From assembly GCA_947683425.1 (NCBI GenBank), contig CANTUQ010000344.1:18428-82427 (forward strand): a DNA stretch of 64,000 nt, given 5' to 3'. Both the position numbers and the translations under genes were made by a program. Source of the DNA: Excoecaria cochinchinensis. Lineage: Eukaryota; Streptophyta; Magnoliopsida; Malpighiales; Euphorbiaceae. The number at the start of each line of letters is the position of its first letter. Within the stretch, counting starts at the first letter, position 1. Positions 20,241-33,264 of this stretch are shown here, in pieces. A model generated the notes under the pieces. The model did not search any database. It had not been told where the DNA came from and saw only the letters and a list, made by a program, of their open reading frames with translations.

Positions 20241-22500
20241 TCGGATTTCGACGAAACCAATTCTCGATGCGTTGTGACCGGCAACCTTCCAGTAGCTATT
20301 CCAATCGAGTTTTCCTTAATTATTTGACTCGGATCAAAAATTTCACCACTTTTTATGATTTCTCGATTTTGGTGATTTTCTCTAATGGTACCCCTAGGGA
20401 AATCCGTAAAAAATCGTCGGATTCCGATGAAGCCAATTCTCGATGCGTTGCGACCGGCAACCTTCCAGTAGCTATTCCAATTGAGTTATCCTGAATTATT
20501 TGACTCGGATCAAAAATTTCACACTTTTTACTATTTCTCGATTTTGGTTAATTTCCCTAGTGGTATCCCTAGGGAAATCCGTAAAAATTCATCGGATTTC
20601 GACGAAGCCAATTCTTGATGCGTTGTGAACGGAAAACTTCCAGTGGCTATTCCAATCGAGTTTTCCGGAATTATTTGACTCGGATCCAAAATGTCAACAC
20701 TTTTTACGATTTCTCGATTTTGGTGATTTTGCCTTAGTGGTACCCCTAGGGAAATCCGTAAAAATTCCGACGAAACCAATTGTCAATGCGTTATGACCGG
20801 CAAGCTTCCAGTAGCTATTCCAATCGAGTTTTCCTTAATTTCTTAGACTCGAATCAAAAATTTTACCACTTTTTACGATTTCTCAATTTTGGTGATTTTC
20901 CCTAGTGGTACCACTAGGGAAATCCGTAAAAATTCGTCGGATTCCGACGAAACCAATTCTCGATGTGTTGTGACCGGCAAACTTCCAGTAGCTATTCCAA
21001 TCGAGTTTTCCTGAATTTTTGGACTCGGATCAAAAATTTCACAACATTTTACGATTTCTCGATTTTGGTGATTTTCCCTAGTGGTACCCCTAGGGAAATC
21101 CGTAAAAAACGTCGGATTCCGACGAAGCCAATTCTCGATGCGTTGTGACCGGCAAGCTTCCAGTAGCTATTCCAATCGAGTTTTCCTTAATCATTGGACT
21201 CGGATCCAAAATTTCACCACTTTTTACGATTTATCGATTTTGGTGATTTTCCCTAGTGGTACCCCTAAGGAAATCCGTAAAATTCCGACGAAACCAAATC
21301 TCGATGCGTTGTGACCGGCAAGCTTCTAGTAGCTATTCCAATCGAGTTTTCCTGAATTATTGGACTTTGATTAAAAATTTCACAACATTTTACGATTTCT
21401 CGATTTTGGTGATTTTCCCTAGTGGTACCCCTAGGGAAATCCGTAAAAAATCGTCGGATTCCGACGAAGCCATATCTCAATGCGTTGCGACCGGCAACCT
21501 TCCAGTAGCTATTCCAATTGAGTTATCCTGAATTATTTGACTCGGATCAAAAATTTCACACTTTTTACTATTTCTTGATTTTGGTGAATTTCCATAGTGG
21601 TACCCTTAGGAAAATCCGTAAAAATTCGTTGGATTTCGACGAAGCCAATTCTTGATGCGTTGTGACCGGCAAACTTCCAGTAGCTATTCCAATCGAGTTT
21701 TCCTAAATTATTTGACTCGGATCCAAAATTTCACCACTTTTTACGATTTCTCGATTTTGGTGATTTTCCCTAGTGGTACCCCTAGAGAAATCCGTAAAAA
21801 TTCCGATGAAACCAATTGTCGATGCGTTATGATCGGCAAGCTTCCAGTAACTATTCCAATCGAGTTTTCCTTAATTTCTTGGACTCGAATCAAAAATTTT
21901 ACCACTTTTTACAATTTCTCAGTTTTGGTGATTTTCCCTAGTGGTACCCCTAGGGTAATCCGTAAAAATTCGTCGGATTCCGACGAAACCAATTCTCGAT
22001 GCGTTGTGACCGGAAAACTTCCAGTAGCTATTCCAATCGAGTTTTCCTGAATTATTGGATTCGGATCAAAAATTTCACAACATTTTACGATTTCTCGATT
22101 TTGGTGATTTTCCCTAGTGGTACCCCTAGGGAAATCCGTAAAAATTCGTCGGATTTCGACGAAGCCAATTCTCGATGCATTGTGACCGGCAAGCTTCCAG
22201 TAGCTATTCTAATCGATTTTTCCTTAATTATTGGACTCGGATCAAAAATTTCAGCACTTTTTACGATTTCTCGATTTTTGTAATTTTCCCTAGTGGTACC
22301 CCTAGGGAAATCCGTAAAAATTCCGACGAAACAAAATCTCGATGCGTTGTTACCGGCAAGCTTCCAGTAGCTATTCCAATCGAGTTTTCCTGAATTATTG
22401 GACTTTGATCAAAAATTTCACAACTTTTTACGATTTCTCGATTTTGGTGATTTTCCCTAGTGGTACCCCTAGGGAAATCCGTAAAAATTTCGACGAAACC
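20240..22500 (-). repeat. 1,037-bp hexameric higher-order repeat, about two copies
   Basis: Markers repeat at this spacing: GCGTTGCGACCGGCAACC at 20,445 and 21,482; AATTTCTT in place of AATTATTG at 20,838 and 21,873; ACAACATTTTACG near 21,051 and 22,076; and matching units at about 20,267, 21,304 and 22,342. Both copies also share TTTCACACTTTTTACTATTTC. Three long and three short monomers would give 1,029 bp, so a few small indels are included. Confidence 0.85.
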
Positions 22501-25500
22501 AATTCTCTATGCATTATGACCGGCAAGCTTCCAGTAGCTATTCCCATCGAGTTTTCCTGAATTATTAGACTCGGATCAAAAATTTTACCACTTTTTACGA
22601 TTTCTAGATTTTGGTGATTTTTCCTAGTGGTACCCCTAGGAAAATCCGTAAAAATTCGTCGGATTCCGACGAAGCCAATTCTCGATGCGTTGTGACCGGC
22701 AAGCTTCCAGTAGCTATTCCAATCGAGTTTTCCTTAATTATTGGACTCAGATACATATTTCACCACTTTTTACGATTTCTCGATTTTGGTGATTATGCCT
22801 AGTGGTACCCCTAGGGAAATACGTAAAAATTTCGACGAATCCAATTCTCGATGCATTGTGACCGGCAAGCCGGCAGTAGCTATTCCCATCGAGTTTTCCT
22901 GAATTATTGGACTCGGATCAAAAATTTCACCACTTTTTACGATTTCTCGATTTTGGTGATTTTCCCTAATGGTACCCCTAGGAAAATCCGTAAAAATTCG
23001 TCGGACTCCGACGAATGCAATTCTCGATGCGTTGTGACCGACAAGCTTTCAGTAGAAATTCCAATCGAATTTTCCTGAATTATAGGACTCGGATACAAAA
23101 TTTCATCACTTTTTATGATTTCTCGATTTTGGTGATTTTTTCTAGTGGTACCCCTAGGGAAATCCGTAAAAATTCGTCGGATTTCGATTAAGCCAATTCT
23201 CGATGTGTTGTGACCGGCAAGCTTCCAGTAGCTAGTCCAATCGAGTTTTCCTTAATTATTGGACTCAGATCCATAATTTCACCGCTTTTTATGATTTCTC
23301 GATTTTTTTGATTTTACCTGGTGATACCCCAAGGGAAATCATTAAAAATTCATCGAATTCCGACGAAACAAATTCTCGATGCGTTGTGACCGGCAAGTTT
23401 CCTGTAGCTATTCCAATCGAGTTTTCCTAAATTATTTGACTCAAATCGAAAATTTCAACACTTTTTACGATTTCTAGATTTTTGTGATTTTCTCTAGTGG
23501 TACCCCTATGGAAATCCGTAAAAATTTGTCGAATTTCGACGAAGCCAATTCTCGATGCGTTGTGACCGGCAAGCTTCCAGTGTCTATTCCAATCGAGTTT
23601 TCCTTAATTATAGGACTCGGATAAAAAATTTCACTACTTTTTACGATTTCTCGATTTTGGTGATTTTTCCTTGTGGTAACCCTAGGAAAATCCGTAAAAA
23701 TTTCGACGAAACCAATTCTAAATGCATTGTAACCGGGAAGCTTCCAGTAGCTATTCCCATCGAGTTTTCCTGAATTATTGGACTCGGATCCAAAATTTCA
23801 CAAATTTTTTTGATTTCTCGATTTTTGTGATTTTCCCTAGTGGTACCCCAAGAAAATCCATAAAAATTTGTCGGATTCCGACGAAGCCAATTCTCGATGC
23901 GTTGTGACCGACAAGCTTCCAGCAGCTATTACAATCGAATTTTCCTGAATTATAGGACTCGGATACAAAATTTTACCACTTTTTACGATTTCTCGATTTT
24001 GGTAATTTTTCCTAGTGGTACCCCTAGGGAAATACGGAAAAATTCGTCGGATTTGGATTAAGCCAATTCTCGATGCGTTGTGACCGGCAAGCTTCCAGTA
24101 GCTATTCAAATCGAGTTTTCCTTAATTATTGGACTCGAATCCATAATTTCACCACTTTTTACGATTTCTCGATTTTTGTGATTTTACCTAGTGATACCCC
24201 ATGGGAAATCCGTAAAAATTCATCGGATTCCGATGAAGCCAATTCTCGATGCGTTGTGACCGGCAAGTTTCCAGTAGCTATTCCAATCGAGTTTTCCTGA
24301 ATTATTTGACTCGGATCCAAAATTTCAGCACTTTATACGATTTCTAGATTTTGGTTATTTTTCCTAGTGGTACCCCTAGGGAAATCCGTAAAAATTCGTC
24401 GGATTTCGACGAAACCAATTCTCGTTTCGTTGTGACCGGCAAGATTCCAGTAGCTATTCCAATCGAGTTTTCCTTAATTATAGGACTCGGATTAAAAATT
24501 TCACTACTTTTTACGATTTCTCGATTTTAGTGATTTTTCCTAGTGGTACCCCTAGGGAAATCCGTAAAAATTCATCGGATTTCGACGAAGCCAATTCTAG
24601 ATGCGTTGTGACCGAAAAGCTTTCAGTGGCTATTCCAATCGAGTTTTCCCTAATTATTGGACTCGGATCCAAAATTTCATCACTTTTTACGATTTCTTGA
24701 TTTTGGTGATTTAGTGGTACCACTAGGGAAATCCGTAAAAATTCGTCGGATTCCGACGAAACCAATTCTCGATGCTTTGTGACCGGCAAGCTTCCAGTAG
24801 CTATTCCAATCAAGTTTTCCTTAATTATTGGACTCGGATAAAAAATTTCACCACTTTTTACGATTTCTTGATTTTGGTGATTTTCCCTAGTGGTACCCCT
24901 AGGGAAATCCGCAAAAATTCGTCGGATTCCGACGAAGCCAATTCTCGATGCGTTGTGACCGGCAAGTTTCCAGTAGCTATTCCAATCGAGTTTTCCTGAA
25001 TTATTGGACTCAGATCAAAAATTTCAGTACTTTTTACGATTTCTCGATTTTGGCGATTTTTCCTAGTGGTACCTCTAGGGAAATCAATAAAAATTCGTCG
25101 GATTCCAACGAAGCCAATTCTCGATGCGTTGTGACCGGCAAGCTTCCAGTAGCTATTCCTATCGAGTTTTCCTGAATTATTGGACTCGGATCAAAAATTT
25201 CACCACTTTTTACGATTTCTCGATTTTGGTGATTTTTCCTAGTGGTACCCCTAGGAAAATCCGTAAAAATTCGTCGGATTCCGACGAAGCCAATTCTCGA
25301 TGCGTTGTGACCGAAAAGCTTCCAGTAGCTATTCCAATCGAGTTTTCCTTAATTATTAGACTCGGATCCAAAATTTTACCACTTTTTTCGATTTCTCGAT
25401 TTTGGTGATGATTTTCCCTAGTGGTACCCCTAGGAAAATCCGTAAAAATTCGTCGGATTCCGACGAAACCAATTCTCGATTCGTTGTGACCGGCAAGCTT

Positions 25501-27300
25501 CCAGTAGCTATTCCAATCGAGTTTTCCTTAATTATTGGATTCGGATCCAAAATTTCACCACTTTTTACGATTTCTCGATTTGGGTTATTTTCCCTAGTGG
25601 TACCCCTAGGAAAATCCGTAAAAATTCGTCGAATTTCGACGAAGCCAATTCTCGATGCGTTGTGACCGGCAAGCTTCCAGTAGCTATTCCAATCGAGTTT
25701 TCCTTAATTATTTGACTTGGATCCAAAATTTCACCACTTTTTACGATTTCTCGATTTTGGTGATTTTCCCTAATGGTACCCCTAGGGAAATCCATAAAAA
25801 TTCGTCGGATTCCGACGCAAACAATTTTCGATGCGTTGTGACCGGCAAGTTTCCAGTAGCTATTCCATTCGAGTTTTCCTGAATTATTGGACTCAGATCC
25901 AAAATTTCAGCACTTTTTATGATTTCTAGATTTTTGTGATTTTCCCTAGTGGTACCCCTAGGGAAATCCGTAAAAATTCGTCGGATTTCGACGAAATCAA
26001 TTCTCGATGCGTTGTGACCGGCAAGCTTCCAGTAGCTATTCCAATCGAGTTTTCCTTAATTATAGGACTCGGATCAAAAAATTTACTACTTTTTACGATT
26101 TCTCGATTTTGGTGATTTTCCCTAGTGGTACCCCTAGGAAAATCCGAAAAAATTCCGACGAAGCTAATTCTAGATGCGTTGTGACCGGAAAGCTTCCAGT
26201 AGCTATTCCAATCGAGTTTTCCTGAATTATTGGACTCGGATCAAAAATTTAATCACTTTTTACGATTTCTCGATTTTTTTGATTTTCCCTAGTGGTACCC
26301 CTAGGGAAATCCGTAAAAATTTCGACGAAACCAATTCTCGATGCATTGTGACCGGCAAGCTTCCAGTAGCTATTCCCATCGAGTTTTCCTGAATTATTGG
26401 ACTCGGATCCAAAATTTCACCAATTTTTATGATTTCTCGATTTTGTTGATTTTTCCTAGTGGTACCCCTAGGAAAATCCGTAAAAATTTGTCGGATTCCG
26501 ACGAAGCCAATTTTCTATGCGTTGTGACCGACAAGCTTCCAGTAGCTATTCCAATCGAATTTTTTTGAATTATTGGACTCGGATCAAAAATTTCACCACT
26601 TTTTACGATTTCTCGATTTTGGTGATTTTCCATAGTGATACCCCTAGGGAAATCCGTAAAAATTTGTCGGATTTCGACGAAGCTAATTCTAGATGCGTTG
26701 CGACCGGAAATCTTCCAGTAGCTATTCCAATCGAGTTTTCCCTAATTATTGGACTCGGATCCAAAATATTACCACTTTTTACGATTTCTAGATTTTTTTG
26801 ATTTTCCCTAGTGGTACCCTTAGGGAAATCCGTAAAAATTCGTCGGATTCCGACAAAGCCAAATCTCGATGCTTTGTGACCGGCAAGCTTCCAGTAGCTA
26901 TTCCAATCGAGTTTTCCTTAATTATTGGACTCGTATAAAAAATTTCACCACTTTTTACGATTTCTTCATTTTGGTGATTTTCTCTAGTGGTACCCTTAGG
27001 GATATCCGTAAAAATTCGTCGGATTCCGACGAATCCAATTCTCGATGAGTTGTGACCGGCAGGCTTCCAGTAGCTATTCCAATCAAGTTTTCCTGAATTA
27101 TTGGACTCGGATCAAAAATTTCACCACTTTTTACGATTTCTCGATTTTGTTGATTTTCCCTAGTGGTACCCCGAGGGAAATCCGTAAAAATTTCGACGAA
27201 ACCAATTCTCAATGCGTTGTGACCGGCAAGCTTGCAGTAGCTATTCCAATCGAGTTTTCCTAAATTATTGGACTCGGATCAAAAATTTCACCACTTTTTA
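22500..27300 (-). repeat. Array interval with a 2,619-bp displaced pair
   Basis: Two adjacent monomers near 23.55-24.0 kb and 26.17-26.6 kb correspond: a TTTCGACGAA short unit, then a GCATTGTGACCGG or GCATTGTAACCGG unit with CCCATCGAG and an ACAAATTTTTTTGA or ACCAATTTTTATGA run, then an ACCGACAAGCTTCC unit. The offset is 2,619 bp. Other monomers here are mostly long. A 7-bp loss removes TTCCC-type bases before the core at 24,711, and GATGAT is a 3-bp duplication near 25,407. Confidence 0.6.
24892..25067 (-). repeat. Reference long monomer, 176 bp, right array
   Basis: Core-to-core distance from GGTACC at 24,892 to 25,068. The complete dyad is present, here as TTCGTCGGATTCCGACGAA on the plus strand. 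Confirms that the unit length is the same in both orientations. Confidence 0.93.
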
Positions 27301-27309
27301 CTATTTCTC

Positions 27310-29600
27310 GATTTTGGTTAATTTCCCTAGTTGTACCTCGAGGGAAATCCGTAAAAATTCGTTGGATTTCGACGAAGTCAATTCTTGATGCGTTGTGATC
27401 GGCAAACTTCCAGTAGCTATTCCAATCGAGTTTTCCTTAATTTCTTGGACTCGAATCAAAAATTTTACCACATTTTACGATTTCTCAATTTTGGTGATTT
27501 TTCCTAGTGGTACCCCTAGGGAAATCCGTAAAAATTCGTCGGATTCCCACGAAACCAATTCTCGATGCGTTGTGACCGGCAAACTTCCAGTAGCTATTCC
27601 AATCGAGTTTTCCTAAATTATTGGACTCGGATCAAAAATTTCACAACTTTTTATGATTTCTCGATTTTGGTGATTTTCCCTAGTGGTACCCTTAGGGAAA
27701 TCCGTAAAAATTCGTCGGATTCCGACGAAGCCAATTCTCGATGCGTTGTGACCGGCAAGCTTCAAGTAGCTATTCCAATCGAGTTTTCCTTAATTATTGG
27801 ATTCGGATAAAAAATTTCACCACTTTTTACGATTTCTCGATTTTGGTGATTTTCCCGAGTGGTACCCCTAGGGAAATCCGTAAAAATTCGTCGGATTTCG
27901 ATTAAGCCAATTCTCGATGCGTTGTGACCGGCAAGCTTACAGTAGCTATTCCAGTCGAGTTTTCCTTAATTATTGGACTCGGATCCATAATTTCATCACT
28001 TTTTACGATTTCTCGATTTTTGTGATTTTACCTAGTAATACCCAAGGGAAATCCGTAAAAATTCATCGGATTCCGACGAAGCCAATTCTCGATGCGTTGT
28101 GACCGACAAGTTTCCAGTAGCTATTCCAATCGAGTTTTCCTTAATTATACGACTCGTATCAAAAATTTCAGCACTTTTTACGATTTCTAGATTTTGGTGA
28201 TTTTCCATAGTGGTACCCCTAGCGAAATCCGTAAAAGTTCGTCGGATTTCGACGAGGCCAATTCTCGATGCGTTGTGACCGGCAAGCTTCCAGTAGCTAT
28301 TCCAATCGAGTTTTTCTAAATTATATTACTCGGATCAATAATTTCACTACTTTTTAATATTTGTCGATTTTAGTTATTTTCCCTAGTGGTACCACTAGGG
28401 AAATCCGTAAAAATTTCGACGAAACCAATTCTCGATGCGTTGTGATCGACAAGCTTCCAGTAGCTATTCCAATCGAGTTTTCCTTAATTATTGGACACGG
28501 ATCCAAAATTTCACTACTTTTTTCGATTTCTCGATTTTGGTGATTTTCCCTAGTGGTACCCCTAGGGAAATCCGTAAAAATTCGTCGGATTCCGACAAAA
28601 CCAATTCTCGATTCGTTGTGACCGGCAAGCTTCCAGTAGCTATTCCAATCGAGTTTTCCTGAATTATTGGACTCGGATCCAAAATTTCACCACTTTTTAC
28701 GATTTCTCAATTTTGGTTATTTTCCCTAGTGGTACCCCTAGGGAAATCCGTAAAAATTCCGACAAAACCAATTGTCGATGCGTTATGACCGGCAAGCTTC
28801 CAGTAGCTATTCCAATCGAGTTTTCCCTAATTTCTTGGACTCAAATCAAAAATTTTACCACTTTTTACGATTTCTCAATTTTGGTGATTTTCCCTAGAGG
28901 TACCCCTAGGGAAATCCGTAAATATTCGTCGGATTCCGTTGAAACTAATTCTCGATGCGTTGTGACCGGCAAACTTCCAGTAGCTATTCCAATCGAGTTT
29001 TCCTGAATTATTGGACTCGGATCAAAAATTTCACAACTTTTTATGATTTCTCGATTTTGGTGATTTTCCTTAGTGGTACCCTTAGGGAAATCCGTAAAAA
29101 TTCGTCGGATTCCGACGAAGCCTATTCTCGATGCGTTGTGACCGGCAAGTTTCAAGTAGCTATTCCAATCGAGTTTTCCTTAATTACTGGATTCGGATCC
29201 AAAATTTCACCACTTTTTACGATTTCTCGATTTTGGTGATTTTCCCTAGTGGTACCCCTAGGAAAATCCGTAAAAATTCGTCGGATTCCGATTAAGTCAA
29301 TTCTCGATGCGTTGTGACCGGCAAGCTTCCAATAGCTATTCCAATCGAGTTTTCCTTAATTATTGGACTCGGATCCATAATTTCACCACTTTTTACGATT
29401 TCTCGATTTTTGTGATTTTACCTAGTGATACCCCAAGGGAAATCCGTAAAAATTCATCGGATTCCGACGAAGCCAATTCTCGATGCGTTGTGACCGGCAA
29501 GTTTCCAGTAGCTATTCCAATCGAGTTTTCCTTAATTATAGGACTCGGATCAAAAATTTCAACACTTTTTACGATTTCTAGATTTTGGTGATTTTCCCTA
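27310..29600 (-). repeat. 1,390-bp octameric duplication
   Basis: AATTTCTTGGACTC occurs at 27,439 and 28,829, followed in both copies by a GGCAAACTTCC monomer, a CAAGTAGCTATTCC / TTGGATTCGG monomer and an ATTAAG(C/T)CAATTCTCG monomer with GATTTTACCTAG. The offset stays at 1,390 bp (six long plus two short). A relative of the last unit lies at about 24.07 kb. The period breaks near 29.6 kb. Confidence 0.8.
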
Positions 29601-31020
29601 GTGGTACCCCTAGGGAAATCCGTAAAAATTTCGACGAAACCAATTCTAGGTGCATTGTGACCGGCAAGCTTCCAGTAGCTATTCCCATCGAGTTTTCCTG
29701 AATTATTGGACTCGGATCCAAAATTTCAGCACTTTTTACGATTTCGGTGATTTTCCCTAGTGGTACCCTTAGGGAAATCCGTAAAAATTCGTCGGATTTC
29801 GACGAAACCAATTCTCGATGTGTTGTGACCGGCAAGCTTCCAGTAGCTATTCCAATCGAGTTTTCCTTAATTATAGAACTCGGATCAAAAATTTCACTAC
29901 TTTTTGCGATTTCTCGATTTTAGTTATTTTCCCTAGTAGTACCCCTAGGGAAATCCGTAAAAATTTCGACGAAACCAATTCTCGATGCGTTTTGATCGAC
30001 AAGCTTCCAATAGCTATTCCAATCGAGTTTTCCTTAATTATTGGACTCGGATCCAAAATTTCACCACTTTTTACGATTTCTCGATTTTTGTGATTTTTCC
30101 TAGTGGTACCCCTAGGAAAATCCGTAAAAATTTCGACGAAACCAATTCTAGGTGCATTGTGACCGGCAAGCTTCCAGTAGCTATTCCCATCGAGTTTTCC
30201 TGAATTATTAGACTCGGATCCAAAATTTCACCATTGTTATGATTTCTCGATTTTGGTGATTTTCCCTAGTGGTACCCCTAGGGAAATCAGTAAAAATTCG
30301 TCGGATTCCGACGAATCCAATTCTCGATGCGTTGTGACCGGAAAGCTTCCAGTAGCTATTCCAATCGAGTATTCCTTAATTATTGGACACGGATCCAAAA
30401 TTTCACCACTTTTTTTGATTTCTCGATTTTGGTGATTTTTCCTAGTGGTACCCTTAGGGAAATCCGTAAAAATTCGACGGATTCCGACAAAACCAATTCT
30501 CGATTCGTTGTGACCGGCAAGCTTCCAGTAGCTATTCCAATCGAGTTTTCCTTAATTATTGGACTCGGATCCAAAATTTCACCACTTTTTACGATTTCTC
30601 GATTTTGGTTATTTTCCCTAGTGGTACCCCTAGGGAAATCCGTAAAAATTCCGACGAAATCAATTGTCGATGCGTTATGACCGGCAAGCTTCCAGTAGCT
30701 ATTCCAATCGAGTTTTCCCATATTTCTTGGACTCGAATCAAAAATTTTACCACTTTTTACGATTTCTCAATTTTGGTGATTTTTCCTAGTGGTACCCCTA
30801 GGGAAATCCGTAAAAATTCGACGGATTCCGACGAAACCAATTCTCGATGCGTTGTGACCGGCAAACTTCCAGTAGCTATTCCAATCGAGTTTTCCTTAAT
30901 TATTGGACTCGGATCAAAAATTTCACAACTTTTTATGATTTCTCGATTTTGGTGATTTTCCTTAGTGGTACCCCTAGAGAAATCCGTAAAAATTCGTCGG
31001 ATTCTGACGAAGCCAATTCT
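28430..31020 (-). repeat. 1,892-bp offset duplication overlapping the 1,390-bp one
   Basis: The segments 28.43-29.13 and 30.33-31.02 kb share TTGGACACGG, a six- or seven-T run before CGATTTCTCG (28,516 and 30,408), CTCGATTCGTTGTG, CCAATTGTCGATGCGTTATG and the TTTCTTGGACTC variant (28,829 and 30,721), all 1,892 bp apart. A third related segment lies at about 25.38 kb, 3,135 bp before the first. Confidence 0.8.
29736..29752 (-). repeat. 9-bp deletion in the ACGATTTC segment
   Basis: ACGATTTCGGTGATTTTCCC lacks the nine bases TCGATTTTG present elsewhere. It is unrelated in position to the 9-bp deletion that defines short monomers, although the size is the same. Confidence 0.85.
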
Positions 31021-32620
31021 CGATGCGTTGTGACCGGCAAGTTTCCAGTAGCTATTCCAATCGAGTTTTCCTTAATTATAGAATCGGATCAAAAATTTCA
31101 GCACTTTTTACGATTTCTAGATTTTGGTGATTTTCCCTAGTGGTACCCCTAAGGAAATCCGTAAAAATTCGTCGGATTTCAACGAAGCCAATTCTCGATG
31201 TGTTGTGACCGGCAAGCTTCCAGTAGCTATTCCAATCGAGTTTTCCTTAATTATAGGACTCGGATCAAAAATTTCACTACTTTTTACGATTTCTCGATTT
31301 TAGTTATTTTCCCTAGTGGTACCCCTAGGGAAATCCGTAAAAATTTCGACGAAACAAATTCTCAATGCGTTGTGATCGACAAGCTTCTAGTAGCTATTCC
31401 AATCGAGTTTTCCTTAATTATTGGACTCGGATCCAAAATTTCACCACTTTTTACGATTTCTCGATTTTGGTGATTTTTCCTAGTGGTACCCCTAGGGAAA
31501 TCCGTAAAAATTTCGACGAAACCAATTCTAGGTGCATTGTGACCGGCAAGCTTCCAGTAGCTATTCCCATCGAGTTTTCCTGAATTATTGGACTCGGATC
31601 CAAAATTTCAGCACTTTTTACGATTTCTAGATTTTGGTTATTTTCCCTAGTGGTAGCCCTAGGGAAATCCGTAAAAATTCGTCGGATTTCGACAAAGCCA
31701 ATTCTCGATGCGTTGTGACCGGCAAGCTTCCAGTAGCTATTCCAATCGAGTTTTCCTTAATTATTGGACTCGGATCCAAAATTTCACCACTTTTTACGAT
31801 TTCTCGATTTTGGTGATTTTTCCTAGTGGTACCCCTAGGGAAATCCGTAAAAATTTCGACGAAACCAATTCTAGGTGCATTGTGACCGGCAAGCTTCCAG
31901 TAGCTATTCCCATCGAGTTTTCCGGAATTATTGGACTCGGATCCAAAATTTCAGCACTTTTTACGATTTCTCGATTTTGGTGATTTTCCCTAGTGGTACC
32001 CCTAGGGAAATCCGTAAAAATTCGTCGGATTTCGACGAAGCCAATTCTCGATGCGTTGTGACCGGCAAGCTTCCAGTAGCTATTCCAATCGAGTTTTCAT
32101 TAATTATAGGACTTGGATCAAAAATTTCACTACTTTTTACGATTTCTCGATTTTAGTTATTTTCCCTAGTGGTACCCCTAGGGAAATCCGTAAAAATTCG
32201 TCGGATTTCAACGAAACCAATTCTCGATGCGTTTTGATCGACAAGTTTCCAGTAGCTATTCCAATCGAGTTTTCCTTAATTATTGGACTCGGATCCAAAA
32301 TTTCACCACTTTTTACGATTTCTCGATTTTTGTGATTTTTCCTAGTGGTACCCCTAGGGAAATCCGTAAAAATTTTGACGAAACCAATTCTAGGTGCATT
32401 GTGACCGGCAAGCTTCCAGTAGCTATTCCCATCGAGTTTTCCTGCATTATTGGACTCGGATCCAAAATTTCACCAATTTTTATGATTTCTCGATTTTATT
32501 GATTTTCCCTAGTGGTACCCCTAGGGAAATCCGTAAAAATTCGTCGGATTCCGACGAATCCAATTCTCAATGCGTTGTGACCGGCAAGCTTCCAGTAGCT
32601 ATTCCAATCGAGTTTTCCTG
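29745..32620 (-). repeat. 1,380- and 853-bp copies with TAGGTGCATTG marker
   Basis: The marker CTAGGTGCATTGTGACC is found at 29,646, 30,148, 31,528, 31,871 and 32,390. The unit before several of them has CTTTTTACGATTTCTCGATTTTAGTTATTTTCC-like sequence and TGATCGACAAGCTT. Offsets are 502, 1,380, 343 and 519 bp between successive markers. 1,380 bp links 29.82-30.2 kb with 31.20-31.58 kb; 853 bp (three short, two long) links 31.20 kb with 32.05 kb. Confidence 0.8.
31320..32000 (-). repeat. 343-bp dimer tandem
   Basis: Two consecutive dimers, each one short plus one long monomer (167 + 176). The TAGGTGCATTG markers (31,528 and 31,871) and the units starting near 31,365 and 31,708 repeat at exactly 343 bp and look nearly identical, so this is one of the youngest-looking duplications in the window. 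Confidence 0.85.
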
Positions 32621-33264
32621 AATTATTGTACTCGAATCAAAAATTTCACCACTTTTTACGATTTCTCGATTTTGGTGATTTTCCCTAGTGGTACCCCTAG
32701 GGAAATCCGTAAAAATTTCGACGAAGCCAATTCTCGATGCATTGTAACCGGCAAGCTTCCAGTAGCTATTCCCATCGAGTTTTCCTGAATTATTTGACTC
32801 GGATACAAAATTTCACCACTTTTTACGATTTCTCGATTTTGGTGATTTTTCCTAGTGGTACCCCTAGGAAAATCCTTAAAAATTCGTCGGATTCCGACGA
32901 AGCCAATTCTCGATGCATTATGACCGACAAGCTTCCAGTAGCTATTCCAATCGAATTTTCCTGATTTATTGGACTCGGATCAAAAATTTCACCACTTTTT
33001 ACGATTTCTCGATTTTTGTGATTTTCCCTAGTGGTACCCCTTGGGAAATCCGTTAAACTTTTTCGGATTCCGACGAACCCAATTCTTGATGCGTTGTGAC
33101 CGGCAAGCTACCAGTAGCTATTCCAATCGAGTTTTCCTGAATTATTAGACTCGGATCAAAAATTTCTCAACTTTTTACGATTTCTCGATTTTGGTGATTT
33201 TTCCTAGTGGTACCCCTAGGGAAATCAGTAAAAATTCGTCGGATTCCGACGAAACCAATTCTGA

